A stretch of 64,000 nucleotides of DNA from Conexibacter sp. DBS9H8 (GTDB lineage Bacteria > Actinomycetota > Thermoleophilia > Solirubrobacterales > Solirubrobacteraceae): contig NZ_CP097128.1 of NCBI RefSeq assembly GCF_023330685.1, positions 186,001 to 250,000 on the forward strand, read 5' to 3'. The position numbers and the translations under genes were made by a program. This document shows, piece after piece, positions 53,392 through 61,397 of the stretch. The notes beneath the pieces were generated by a model. It saw only the letters and a program-made list of their open reading frames with translations, was not told the DNA's origin and did no database searches. Position 1 is the first letter of the stretch, and every line of letters starts with the position of its first letter.

Positions 53392-54384
53392 ATGAGCAGA
53401 CCGGAACTTGGGCGCGGCGAACGGATCCTCCCCGGGCTGTTCCGGCTTCGCCTCCCGCTCCCCTGGCCGGGAGTTCCCCACTGCAACGCGTGGGCGGTCC
53501 GGGCCGGGGACGGTCTCATCCTCGTCGACTGTGGCATGCACCAGGACGGCTCGCTCGATCAGCTCGAGTACGCCCTCACCCAGGTCGGGCTCACCCTCGA
53601 CCAGGTCACCCACCTCGTCATCACCCACGCCCACGCCGACCACTACGGCCAGGCGGCGACGGTTGTGGCGCGCACCGGCGCCCCCCTGTGGATGCACCCC
53701 GACATCGATCACGCCCGCGCGGGGTACGGCGATCCGGACGGCGCGCTCGCGCGGCGGTACGAGATCGGCCGCCAGAGCGGGGTGCCCGACCGGCCGCTGC
53801 GCAGCTTCCTCGAGCACTACCGCGACCTCCCCTCGGGGATCGCCGCGTTCGTCGCCGCCGACCACCCGCTCACCGGTGGGGTGACGCTGGAGAGCGATCT
53901 CGGTCCGCTCGTCGTCTACGACACCCCGGGTCATGCGCCATCCCACGTCTGCCTGTTCGCCCCCGAGTCGCGCGTGCTCATCTCCGGCGACCACCTGCTC
54001 GGTCGTGTCTCGCTGTACTTCGACTACGGCTGGACCCCTGATCCGATCGCCGAGTTCCTCGGCGGACTCGACACCGTCGAAGCCCTCGATGCGCGCCTCT
54101 GCGTGTCCGGGCATGGGCGCCCCTTCAGTGACGTGGACGCTCACATCCGCGCCAACCGGGACCTCGTGCAGGAGCGCCTGCGCGCGACGCTCGCCGGCCT
54201 CGCCGACATGCCGCTCACCGCCCTCGAGCTCGTCCCGGGCATCTTCGGCGAGCCGCTCACCCCGATCACCGCGAGCTGGCGTCTCCCCGAGACGCTCTCC
54301 TACCTCACCCACCTCGAGCGGGCCGGGGCGGTGCGGCGGGAGCGGGACGGGCCCGAGGACGCCGAACGGTGGCGCCAGGCCTGA
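53392..54384 (+). CDS. Metallo-beta-lactamase-fold hydrolase
   Basis: A 330-residue MBL protein with a full zinc set: ITHAHADHYGQAA (HxHxDH), DTPGHAPSHVCLF, LISGDHLLGRVS, SGHGRPFSD. The C-terminal 70 residues form a winged-helix-like module (SWRLPETLSYLTHLERAG), as in BLACT/LACTB2-type hydrolases. TATCGT lies 8 nt before the ATG. It diverges from the SnoaL-MBL fusion across 33 bp, so the pair may share regulation. Confidence 0.88.
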   Translation: MSRPELGRGERILPGLFRLRLPLPWPGVPHCNAWAVRAGDGLILVDCGMHQDGSLDQLEYALTQVGLTLDQVTHLVITHAHADHYGQAATVVARTGAPLWMHPDIDHARAGYGDPDGALARRYEIGRQSGVPDRPLRSFLEHYRDLPSGIAAFVAADHPLTGGVTLESDLGPLVVYDTPGHAPSHVCLFAPESRVLISGDHLLGRVSLYFDYGWTPDPIAEFLGGLDTVEALDARLCVSGHGRPFSDVDAHIRANRDLVQERLRATLAGLADMPLTALELVPGIFGEPLTPITASWRLPETLSYLTHLERAGAVRRERDGPEDAERWRQA

Positions 54385-54388
54385 ACGT

Positions 54389-54422
54389 AACCTTGACATA
54401 ATCGTGTCAAGGTTGTTAGTCT
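54389..54422 (+). promoter_or_regulatory. Promoter and 10-bp-arm operator of metF
   Basis: AACCTTGACA (54389-54398) and TGTCAAGGTT (54405-54414) are perfect 10-bp arms around TAATCG. The left arm contains a consensus -35 TTGACA; TAGTCT (54417-54422) is the -10, 18 bp downstream and 6 nt before the GTG. A regulator bound here would control metF directly; its identity is unknown. Confidence 0.75.
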
Positions 54423-54428
54423 CACGCC

Positions 54429-55334
54429 GTGCTCATCGATGAGATCATCACCGGTCGTGACGGGCCGGTGTTCAGTTTCGAGTTCTCCCCGCCCAAGACC
54501 GATGAGGGGGAGGCGAACCTGCGGGCCACCCTCGCCCAGCTGCGTGAGCTCGAGCCGGCGTTCGCCTCGGTCACCTACGGAGCGGGAGGCAGCACACGCG
54601 CCCGCACGCTCGAGATCACCAAGTGGCTCAAGGCCGATCTCGGGATCGAGGCGATGGCCCACCTCACCTGCGTCGGAGCCTCGATAGGCGACCTGCGCCG
54701 GACGCTCGAGGACCTTGCGGAGGCAGGCATCGAGAACGTGCTCGCCCTCCGCGGAGATCCGCCCCAGGGGGCAACGAGCTGGCAGCCCCACCCCGAGGGG
54801 CTCCGCCACGCCGCCGAGCTGATCGATCTCGCCCGGCGGGAGTTCCCCGCCCTGGGCGTCGCCGCCGCCGCCTACCCGGAGGTGCACCCGGAGGCGACCG
54901 ACCCGCTCACCGATCTCCAGCACCTCAAGGCAAAGGTCGACCGCGGCGCCGGGGTGCTGATCACGCAGCTGTTCTTTGACAACGGCGCCTATTTCCGCTT
55001 CGTGGACGCCGCCCGGTTCGCCGGGATCGAGGTCCCGATCCTCCCGGGAATCATGCCGATCACCAACGTCGCGCAGATCAAGCGGATCACCGGGTTGTGC
55101 GGGGCGTCGATTCCCTCCGGCCTCCTCGAGCAACTCGAGCAGCGCGCCGACGACCCGGAGTCGGTCGCCGAGCTCGGCGTCGCCTACGCGACACTGCAGT
55201 GCGCCGAGCTGCTCGCCCACGGCGCACCGGGAATCCACTTCTACACGCTCAACCGGTCACCCGCGACGCGGGCGATCCTCAGCGCACTCAAGCTCGCCCA
55301 CCCCGCAGCGGCGCCCAAGCCAGTCGGTGGCTAG
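54429..55334 (+). CDS. metF: Methylenetetrahydrofolate reductase
   Basis: A 301-residue TIM-barrel flavoenzyme: FSFEFSPPKTDEGEANL (catalytic Glu), VTYGAGGSTRARTLEI, HLTCVG, NVLALRGDPPQG, KAKVDRGAGVLITQLFFDN and ILPGIMPITN. It reduces methylene-THF to methyl-THF for methionine synthesis. The GTG at 54429 follows its promoter as a leaderless start. The last 78 bp overlap the convergent acetyltransferase gene. Confidence 0.95.
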   Translation: MLIDEIITGRDGPVFSFEFSPPKTDEGEANLRATLAQLRELEPAFASVTYGAGGSTRARTLEITKWLKADLGIEAMAHLTCVGASIGDLRRTLEDLAEAGIENVLALRGDPPQGATSWQPHPEGLRHAAELIDLARREFPALGVAAAAYPEVHPEATDPLTDLQHLKAKVDRGAGVLITQLFFDNGAYFRFVDAARFAGIEVPILPGIMPITNVAQIKRITGLCGASIPSGLLEQLEQRADDPESVAELGVAYATLQCAELLAHGAPGIHFYTLNRSPATRAILSALKLAHPAAAPKPVGG

Positions 55335-55694
55335 AACGCGTGCCTCCCGGGCGAGGCCGCGACCGCGCAGGCGCGGGGCGACCCAGACGGTCACGCGCGC
55401 CCGCCCGGCCGACGAATCGATCGCATCGATGACGAGCCGGCCACAGCAGTCCTCCGAACCGGGCTGGACGAGGGTCAGCTTGAGCGTCCCCGCCGCCCAG
55501 TCGGCGGCCGCCTGCTCGACCTCGGCGCCGAGCTCCGCGCCTGAGGGGGGGCGCGCGAGCCCGAGCCGGGCCGCGAGGGACCGGTCGTCCTCATGAGCGA
55601 TGAGAATCTCGGGAATGTCCCAGTCTGAGATCGGCCGCAGATCGACGAGCGCACCGGACAGACGGGCGGGGGGATCGGGCATCGGGGGAGTCAC
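55257..55694 (-). CDS. GNAT-family acetyltransferase (short)
   Basis: A 145-residue GNAT-like protein: VDLRPISDWDIPEILIAHED at the start, GTLKLTLVQPGSEDCCGRLV strands, and the acetyl-CoA loop VAPRLRGRGLAREARVLATDW. The GTG at 55694 is chosen because TAGGGT lies 7 nt upstream; an in-frame ATG at 55682 is the alternative. The C-terminus is short and read antisense to metF, so the last strands of the fold may be missing or run-on. It overlaps the divergent YgjP-like gene head to head. Confidence 0.72.
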   Translation of the reverse strand: MTPPMPDPPARLSGALVDLRPISDWDIPEILIAHEDDRSLAARLGLARPPSGAELGAEVEQAAADWAAGTLKLTLVQPGSEDCCGRLVIDAIDSSAGRARVTVWVAPRLRGRGLAREARVLATDWLGRRCGVGELECAEDRPRRG

Positions 55695-56379
55695 GGACGG
55701 CACCCTAGCGCCCGCGGGAGGCGAGGCGCTCGCGTACCGGATCCGCCGCTCTGATCGAGCCCGTCGGGTCCGGGTCGCCGTCGAGGTGGACGGCACGGTC
55801 ACCGTCGTGCTGCCCCGCCGGATCCCGGAGGCCGCGGCGCTGGCCGCGGTGCGCGAGCTCGCTCCGTGGATCGCCAGGCGCCGCGCCGCCGTCGCCACGA
55901 CCGCCGCCGCCCTCGCCGCCCGTGGCGGGCGGCTGCCGTACCTCGGCGCGTGGCTGACGGTCGTCGGGGAGGCCGGGCGCCAGCGCGCCCACCGCCGCGC
56001 CGACGTGCTCCTGGTCCCGGCAGACCAGGAGCAACGCCAGCCCGCGATCGAACGCTGGTACCGCCGCCAGGCCGCGCGGGAGGTCGCCTGGCGTCTCGAC
56101 GCCGCCTGTGCCCGCGCCGGCCTCACCTACCACGGGCTGACGATCCGCGGCCAGGCGACCCGGTGGGCGAGCTGTTCGGCGCGCGGCGCGATGAGCTTCA
56201 ACTGGCGGCTGCTCCTCGCCCCGCCGGAGATCCTCGACTACGTCGTCTGGCACGAGGTCTGCCACCTCGCGGTGATGGACCACTCCCCGCGGTTCTGGGC
56301 GCTGCTGGGCGAGCACCTGCCCGGCTACGCCGAACCGCGGGCCTGGCTGGCCCGGCACGGGGCAAGCCTCGTGCTGTGA
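55615..56379 (+). CDS. YgjP/M48-like metal-dependent hydrolase
   Basis: A 254-residue member of the YgjP (DUF45, WLM-related) metallopeptidases: YRIRRSDRARRVRVAVEVDG, VVLPRRIPEAAAL, TRWASCSARGAMSFNWRLLL and the zinc motif VVWHEVCHLAVMDHSPRFW (HExxH plus distal His). Function is poorly known; the family is linked to type I restriction loci in some bacteria but not here. The start is uncertain: ATG 55615 (GAGAAT 7 nt upstream) or 55600, both overlapping the divergent GNAT gene. Confidence 0.8.
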   Translation: MSQSEIGRRSTSAPDRRAGGSGIGGVTDGTLAPAGGEALAYRIRRSDRARRVRVAVEVDGTVTVVLPRRIPEAAALAAVRELAPWIARRRAAVATTAAALAARGGRLPYLGAWLTVVGEAGRQRAHRRADVLLVPADQEQRQPAIERWYRRQAAREVAWRLDAACARAGLTYHGLTIRGQATRWASCSARGAMSFNWRLLLAPPEILDYVVWHEVCHLAVMDHSPRFWALLGEHLPGYAEPRAWLARHGASLVL

Positions 56380-56440
56380 GCCGGACCGGCCGGCGGGGCC
56401 GCTGGCGGTCGCGGCCGGCGGGCGCGGAGCGGCGGAGCGG

Positions 56441-56878
56441 TCAGGCGCCCGCAGGCAGGTCCTCGGGCAGCGGGACCGTCTGGGGGGTGCCCGGCTCGCT
56501 GTCGGCCCAGTCGGCGAACGCCTCCGCGTCCCGGGAGACGTGGGCGCGATCGACCATCGAGCCGAGCACGAGCAGCTCGAGGTCGGCCGGCCCGCGGTTG
56601 ATCAGCTGGCGCCGGACCGCCGGGGCGACCCGGACGATCTCCCCGGCGCCGAAGCGGTGCTCGACCCCCTCGACGGCGAGGGTGAGCTCACCGGCGAGCA
56701 CGACGTAGACCTCCTCCTGGCCCGTGTGGCGGTGGATCCGGTTGCGCTGGCGGGGGGTGAGGACGAGCTTGTTGATCCCGAAGGACGTGACGCCGAGGGC
56801 GTCACGGAGGCGCAGGAAGCGGTCGGCGGCGGCGGCGTCGAGCCGGGCGGTCCCGACTCCGTCGGGCAGGTCACTCAT
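56441..56878 (-). CDS. Small cupin-domain protein
   Basis: A 145-residue single-cupin protein: RNRIHRHTGQEEVYVVLAGE (His, His, Glu of motif 1) and APAVRRQLINRGPADLELLVL (motif 2, with Arg-Gln where His is more usual, so metal binding may be altered). GGAGGAG lies 5 nt before the ATG at 56878. Function unknown. It lies 50 bp downstream of the citrate synthase start... on the same strand after gltA, and may be cotranscribed with it. Confidence 0.82.
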   Translation of the reverse strand: MSDLPDGVGTARLDAAAADRFLRLRDALGVTSFGINKLVLTPRQRNRIHRHTGQEEVYVVLAGELTLAVEGVEHRFGAGEIVRVAPAVRRQLINRGPADLELLVLGSMVDRAHVSRDAEAFADWADSEPGTPQTVPLPEDLPAGA

Positions 56879-56929
56879 CACAGCTCCTCCGGTGGGGGAC
56901 GGCGGTTGGAGTCATCAGGGTCTCCACGC

Positions 56930-58261
56930 TCAGCCGCGGGCCGAGACGGGCACGTAGTCGACGGTGCGCGCGCCGGTGTAGATCTGGCGGGGACGGGCGA
57001 TCTTCTGCTCGGAGTCGTCGATCATCTCCAGCCACTGGGCGATCCAGCCGGCCGTGCGGCCGATCGCGAAGAGGACCGGGAACATCTCCACCGGCATCCC
57101 GAGCGCCTCGTAGATGAGGCCCGAGTAGAAGTCGACATTCGGGTACAGCTTGCGCTTGACGAAGTACTCGTCCTCGAGGGCGATCTTCTCGAGCTCGGTG
57201 GCGATGTGGAGGAGCGGGTTCTTGCCCGTCACCTCGAACACCTCCTCGACCGCCTGCTTGATGATCTTCGCTCGCGGGTCGAAGTTCTTGTAGACGCGGT
57301 GCCCGAAGCCCATCAGCCGCTCGTTGCCGCTCTTGACCCCGGCGATGAAGTCCGGGATGTTCTCGGTCGAGCCGATCCGACGCAGCATCCGTAGGACCGC
57401 CTCGTTGGCCCCGCCGTGGAGGGGGCCATAGAGCGCGGCGACGCCGGCGGCGACCGCCGAGTAGGGGTCGACCTGGCTGGAGCCGACCGAGCGGACGGCA
57501 CTCGTCGAGCAGTTCTGCTCGTGGTCGGCGTGGAGGATGAAGAGGACGTCGAGGGCGTGCTCGAGCCGCGGGTCGGGCTGGTACTTGAGCTCGGTCATCT
57601 TGTAGATCATCGAGAGGAAGTTGCCCGCGTAGGAGAGGTCGTTGTCCGGGTAGACGTAGGGCTTGCCCTGGTTGTGGCGGTAGGAGAACGCCGCGAGCGT
57701 CGGCATCTTGGCGATCAGCCGGATCACCTGCAGGTACCGGTTGTCGGTGTCCTTGATCTGGGCCGCCTCGGGGTAGAAGGTCGAGAGGGCGCCGACGGAG
57801 GCGAGCAGCATGCCCATCGGGTGGGCGTCGTAGCGGAAGCCCTGCATGAACTCCTTGACGTTCTCATGCACGAAGGTGTGCATCGTCACCTGGTGGGTCC
57901 ACTCCTCCAACTGGCGCTGGTCGGGCAGCTCTCCGTGGATGAGCAGGTAGGCGACCTCGAGGTAGGTCGACTTCTCGGCGAGCTGTTCGATCGGATAGCC
58001 CCGGTACTCGAGGATGCCGCGATCCCCGTCGATGTAGGTGATCGCCGACCGGCAGGACGCGGTGTTCATGTACGCCGGGTCATAGGTCATGATCCCGAAG
58101 TCGTCCTCGGAGGCCTTGATCTTGCGCAGCTCGGTCGCGCGGATCGTGCCGTCCTCGATCGGGACCTCGTAGGTCTGGCCGGTCCGGTTGTCGGTGATCG
58201 TCAGCGTCTCGGCTGCGCCGGCGCCGGTCCCGTTCTCGGTCACTGCCGATTCAGTCGCCAT
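56930..58261 (-). CDS. gltA: Citrate synthase
   Basis: A 443-residue type II citrate synthase: N-terminal beta region (TITDNRTGQTYEVPI), YPIEQLAEKSTYLEVAYLL, LHADHEQNCSTSAVR (catalytic His), GPLHGGANEAVLRML, GFGHRVYKNFDPRA (second His) and the catalytic Asp in VDFYSGLIYEALG. It condenses acetyl-CoA and oxaloacetate. GAGAGGAA precedes the ATG. It overlaps the end of the dCTP deaminase gene by 11 bp, an unusual pairing. Confidence 0.96.
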   Translation of the reverse strand: MATESAVTENGTGAGAAETLTITDNRTGQTYEVPIEDGTIRATELRKIKASEDDFGIMTYDPAYMNTASCRSAITYIDGDRGILEYRGYPIEQLAEKSTYLEVAYLLIHGELPDQRQLEEWTHQVTMHTFVHENVKEFMQGFRYDAHPMGMLLASVGALSTFYPEAAQIKDTDNRYLQVIRLIAKMPTLAAFSYRHNQGKPYVYPDNDLSYAGNFLSMIYKMTELKYQPDPRLEHALDVLFILHADHEQNCSTSAVRSVGSSQVDPYSAVAAGVAALYGPLHGGANEAVLRMLRRIGSTENIPDFIAGVKSGNERLMGFGHRVYKNFDPRAKIIKQAVEEVFEVTGKNPLLHIATELEKIALEDEYFVKRKLYPNVDFYSGLIYEALGMPVEMFPVLFAIGRTAGWIAQWLEMIDDSEQKIARPRQIYTGARTVDYVPVSARG

Positions 58262-58889
58262 CGCGTTCCTCTCTCGCGGTCGGTCCAGGGTCCAGATTCG
58301 CCTCTGACTCTAGTTGATCGGACCTCTGTGGCCGGCTCCCGTAGCGGCTCTCGGTCGCCGCCCGCTGACCCTGGTAGTGGCTGCCCAGGCCGGGGCTGCC
58401 GTAGGGACGCTGCGCGGGGCGGTCGAGCGCCATGAAGGAGAGCTGGGCGATCGGGACGCCGGGGTAGAGGAGGATCGGGACGCGCGTGAGATTGTTCAGC
58501 TCGAGGGTGAGGGTGCCCTCGAAGCCGGGGTCACAGAAGCCGGCGGTCGCATGGACGATCAGCCCAAGGCGCCCGAGGGACGACTTGCCCTCGATCCGGG
58601 CGACGATGTCATCGGGGAGGGCGACGTATTCGAGGGTGCGCCCGAGCGCGAACTCCCCCGGGTGGATGACGAAGGCGTCCCCTTCGGCGATCAGCACCTC
58701 CTCGGTCAGATTCGCCGGCGGGTTGTGCAGGTCGATGCAGGCGACCCGGTGGTTGTGGAAGACCCGGAAGCTGTCGCCGAGCCGGAGATCGACCGAGGCC
58801 GGCTGGAGGTTGGCCTCCTGCCACGGGTCGATCGTGATCGTCTGGGCGGCGATCAGCTCACGGATCGTCGCGTCGGAGAGAACGGACAC
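58251..58889 (-). CDS. dcd: dCTP deaminase
   Basis: A 212-residue trimeric dUTPase-fold deaminase: MSVLSDATIRELI, LQPASVDLRLGDSF, RIEGKSSLGRLGLIVHATAG, FCDPGFEGTLTLEL (catalytic Glu) and the C-terminal YGSPGLGSHYQGQ. It makes dUTP from dCTP for thymidylate synthesis; some actinobacterial members are bifunctional with dUTPase, which sequence alone does not settle. A 30-residue acidic tail beyond the YQGQ motif overlaps gltA. The start is GTG. Confidence 0.93.
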   Translation of the reverse strand: MSVLSDATIRELIAAQTITIDPWQEANLQPASVDLRLGDSFRVFHNHRVACIDLHNPPANLTEEVLIAEGDAFVIHPGEFALGRTLEYVALPDDIVARIEGKSSLGRLGLIVHATAGFCDPGFEGTLTLELNNLTRVPILLYPGVPIAQLSFMALDRPAQRPYGSPGLGSHYQGQRAATESRYGSRPQRSDQLESEANLDPGPTAREERDGD

Positions 58890-58953
58890 GGTCGGGCAGT
58901 GTGCCAGCCCGTGACGGCGGCGGGGCCGTCGCCGTCACCGATGGCCGGGATCC

Positions 58954-59250
58954 TCAGCGGACACGTTGGCGCCGAGACGTCCGTGGGTGGGCCCGCACGG
59001 CGCGAACGCGGTCCGGGGAGGCCGGGACGGGCTCCCCGTGGGGCCCGCGGGGACGGGGCCCACGGCCACCGGGCCGGGGGCGGCGCGGGTGCACCGCCGG
59101 CAGCGGCTCGATGCGCTGGCCGCCGTCATCCTCGCCGGAGGGCGCGTCCTCGGGCTCCTCGCGGATGAACCACCAGAGGACGAGCGCGAGGACGACGAGC
59201 GGCAACCGGTTTTCGATCAGGTGCCAGAGGTTGAGCAGCATGGCGGACAC
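58954..59250 (-). CDS. Small single-pass membrane protein, unknown function
   Basis: A 98-residue frame: one hydrophobic helix near the N-terminus (ENRLPLVVLALVLWWFI) followed by an acidic patch and a Pro/Arg/Gly-rich tail. TAGCAT lies 3 nt before the GTG at 59250 and 12 nt before an ATG at 59241, so the shorter form MLLNLWHLIEN may be used. No family recognised. The tail is compositionally biased and could be partly spurious. Confidence 0.5.
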   Translation of the reverse strand: MSAMLLNLWHLIENRLPLVVLALVLWWFIREEPEDAPSGEDDGGQRIEPLPAVHPRRPRPGGRGPRPRGPHGEPVPASPDRVRAVRAHPRTSRRQRVR

Positions 59251-59324
59251 GCAATGCTAACGGGCGGTCAACCTCCGCGGGGCCCGGCCGTGGGGCCCGC
59301 CGTGGCAGGCACAGCGGGCGGGGC

Positions 59325-59401
59325 GGGCGGGCGGTGCCGGCGGTGCCGGCGGGCGGGCGGTGCCGGCGGGCGGGCGGTGCCGGCGGGCGGGCGGTGCCGG
59401 C
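59325..59401. repeat. 17-bp GC-rich tandem repeat array
   Basis: Four full copies of GGGCGGGCGGTGCCGGC at 59325-59341, 59351-59367, 59368-59384 and 59385-59401; a partial 9-bp copy fills 59342-59350. It lies in the 186-bp gap between the small membrane-protein gene and the PfkB gene. No coding potential is evident. Confidence 0.8.
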
Positions 59402-59436
59402 GGGCCCGGCGGGCAGGCGGGTGGGCGGGGCCGGTG

Positions 59437-60372
59437 TCAGGGTCGCAGTTCGAGGTCGTCGACCTCGAACTGCGTGAGCGTGGCGAGTGCCCGCACCCGG
59501 TCGGTGATCTCGGCACCGGTGAGCCGGGCGACCCGCTCGGTCCCGAACTCCTCGACGTTGAAGGAGGCGAGCGCGGTCCCGTAGGCCATCGCCCGGCGGA
59601 GCAGGCCGAGGTCGACCGGCTCCTCCGGGTGCGCCGCGACGTAGCCGACGAGCCCGCCGGCGAAGGTGTCCCCGGCGCCGGTCGGATCGCGCACGTCGGC
59701 GAGCGGGAAGGCGGGCAGGGAGAAGAAACCGTCAGCCGTGATGAGAGCGGCACCGTACTCCCCCTGTTTGGCGACGACGGCGCTCGGACCCCAGCCGAGG
59801 ACCTCCCGCGCCGCCCGGATGAGGTTGGGGGCACCGGTGAGCTGGCGCAGCTCGGCGTCGTTGAGGATCACGCAGTCGACCTCAGAGATGGCGGCGACGA
59901 GCGCGTCGCGCGCCACCTCAATCCACAGGTTCATCGAATCGAGCGCGACAAAGCGGGCGTCGCGCGCCTGGGTCCGGACGGCCCGTTGCAGGTCGGGCTG
60001 GATGTTGGCGAGGAACAGCACGTCTGCGGCGGCGGCCGCCGGGGAGAGACGCGGCGCGAACCCCTCGAACACGCCGAGCTGGGTGTCGAGGGTCTCACGG
60101 TCGTTGAGGTCCCAGCCGTAGACCCCGGACCAGAAGAAGGTTCGGCCGCCCCGAACGTGGACGATGTCCTCACAGACGACGCCGCGCCCGCTGAGGACCG
60201 CCTCCTCCGCCGGGCTCCAGTCGTCCCCGACGGGCCCGACGATGCGGACGCGATCGAAGAACGAGGCCGCCAGGGCGAAGTGGACGGCCGAGCCGCCGAG
60301 CATCCGGGGACGCTCACCAAAGGGAGTGCGGACCGCGTCAAAGGCGATCGAGCCGACGACCGTGAGGGACAT
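59437..60372 (-). CDS. PfkB-family carbohydrate kinase
   Basis: A 311-residue ribokinase-fold protein: VVGSIAFDAVRTPFGERPRM with GGSAVHFALAASFF near the N-terminus and the C-terminal PfkB signature DVRDPTGAGDTFAGGLVGY with the catalytic Asp. The substrate (sugar or nucleoside) is unknown. TACCCT lies 8 nt before the ATG at 60372. Its last codons contain a perfect hairpin. Confidence 0.9.
   Translation of the reverse strand: MSLTVVGSIAFDAVRTPFGERPRMLGGSAVHFALAASFFDRVRIVGPVGDDWSPAEEAVLSGRGVVCEDIVHVRGGRTFFWSGVYGWDLNDRETLDTQLGVFEGFAPRLSPAAAAADVLFLANIQPDLQRAVRTQARDARFVALDSMNLWIEVARDALVAAISEVDCVILNDAELRQLTGAPNLIRAAREVLGWGPSAVVAKQGEYGAALITADGFFSLPAFPLADVRDPTGAGDTFAGGLVGYVAAHPEEPVDLGLLRRAMAYGTALASFNVEEFGTERVARLTGAEITDRVRALATLTQFEVDDLELRP
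59444..59474 (-). terminator. Perfect 14-bp hairpin inside the 3' end of the PfkB gene
   Basis: CGCAGTTCGAGGTC (59444-59457) and GACCTCGAACTGCG (59461-59474) are perfect arms with a 3-nt loop, ending a few nt before the stop codon. It may act as an overlapping terminator or 3'-end stabiliser; there is no U-run. Confidence 0.55.
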
Positions 60373-60543
60373 GGGCAGGGAGGGTAGCCGGGCGCGGCCG
60401 GCGGCTCCGGTGCAGAGCCGTTCGGCCGTGGCAGGGAGGGGTGGCGCGGGCGGCCCCGCCTCGATACCGTCTCTCGCGCCTGCCCGGCGGCAGGATGGCC
60501 GAGCGGGCCCGGGGGACGAGCTCGGCGGATCGACATCGACTCA

Positions 60544-61353
60544 GTGACTGACGAGGACCGTGTGACGGTGAGCGCAAGCGCCCAGGAGGCGGAGATGGAG
60601 ACAGCGCCCGATTCGGGCCTGACGGTCAGTCCTTCCCTGGAGACCGCCGTCTCACTCGATGCGGTGTTCGCGCCGGTCCGGTCGCTGACGGCCTTTGAGG
60701 AGACCGTCGACCGGCTCGGCACGGCGATCAAGCTCGGCCTGCTCCCGCCCGGGACACGGCTCCCCGCCGAGCGGGAACTGTGCACCCGGCTCGGGATCGC
60801 CCGATCCACCCTGCGCCAGGCCCTCGTCGCCCTCGGCCAGTCCGGCCATCTCCACGCGACCCGCGGTCGCGGGGGAGGCACCTTCGTCGCCGACCCGCAG
60901 CCGCCGTCGGCGCCGCTCTCCAACCTCGTCATCGCCCACTGGCGCGAGACCTGTGACCGCCGACTCACCGTCGAGGTCGGCGTCGCCGTGCTCGCCGCGC
61001 GGCGAGCCGATCCGGAGGCGGTCGCCGTGCTCGAGGAACTGCTCGAGACGATCGCCGGGCTCAACGACGACTGGCGCGCCTACCGCCAGGCGGACATTCG
61101 CTTCCACGTCGGGCTCGCGGAGGCGACCCACAGCCCCGCCCTCGTGCCCGTGATGACCGAGGTCCAGGGAGCCATCACCGGGCTGATCGAGCTCATCCCC
61201 CACCCTCAGGAGATCCTCATCTCCTCCAACCAGCAGCACCGCCGACTGCTGCGGGCGGTGAAGAAGGGCGACCAGCCGGGCGCGGCCGCAGCGATGGTCG
61301 ACCACCTCCAGGGCACTGAGCACATCCTCGCCGGTCTGCTGCCGCGGTTCTGA
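60544..61353 (+). CDS. GntR-family (FadR/FCD) transcriptional regulator
   Basis: A 269-residue protein with about 45 extra N-terminal residues, then a GntR wHTH (TRLPAERELCTRLGIARSTL, ALGQSGHLHATRGRGGGTFV) and an FCD effector domain (EVGVAVLAARRADPEAVAVL, ADIRFHVGLAEATHSPALVP). Metal-pocket residues Asp and His occur in DIRFHVG. The GTG at 60544 is the longest start; ATGs within the first 20 codons are alternatives. It diverges from the PfkB gene across 171 bp, so that kinase may be a target. Confidence 0.85.
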   Translation: MTDEDRVTVSASAQEAEMETAPDSGLTVSPSLETAVSLDAVFAPVRSLTAFEETVDRLGTAIKLGLLPPGTRLPAERELCTRLGIARSTLRQALVALGQSGHLHATRGRGGGTFVADPQPPSAPLSNLVIAHWRETCDRRLTVEVGVAVLAARRADPEAVAVLEELLETIAGLNDDWRAYRQADIRFHVGLAEATHSPALVPVMTEVQGAITGLIELIPHPQEILISSNQQHRRLLRAVKKGDQPGAAAAMVDHLQGTEHILAGLLPRF

Positions 61354-61397
61354 TCCGGCGCGGAGTTGCCTCAGGGTTCGAGCGATCTGCGGCCCGG

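Noticed and set aside
59325..59401. CRISPR-like array
   Set aside because: Repeats are head to tail without unique spacers and no cas genes are present.
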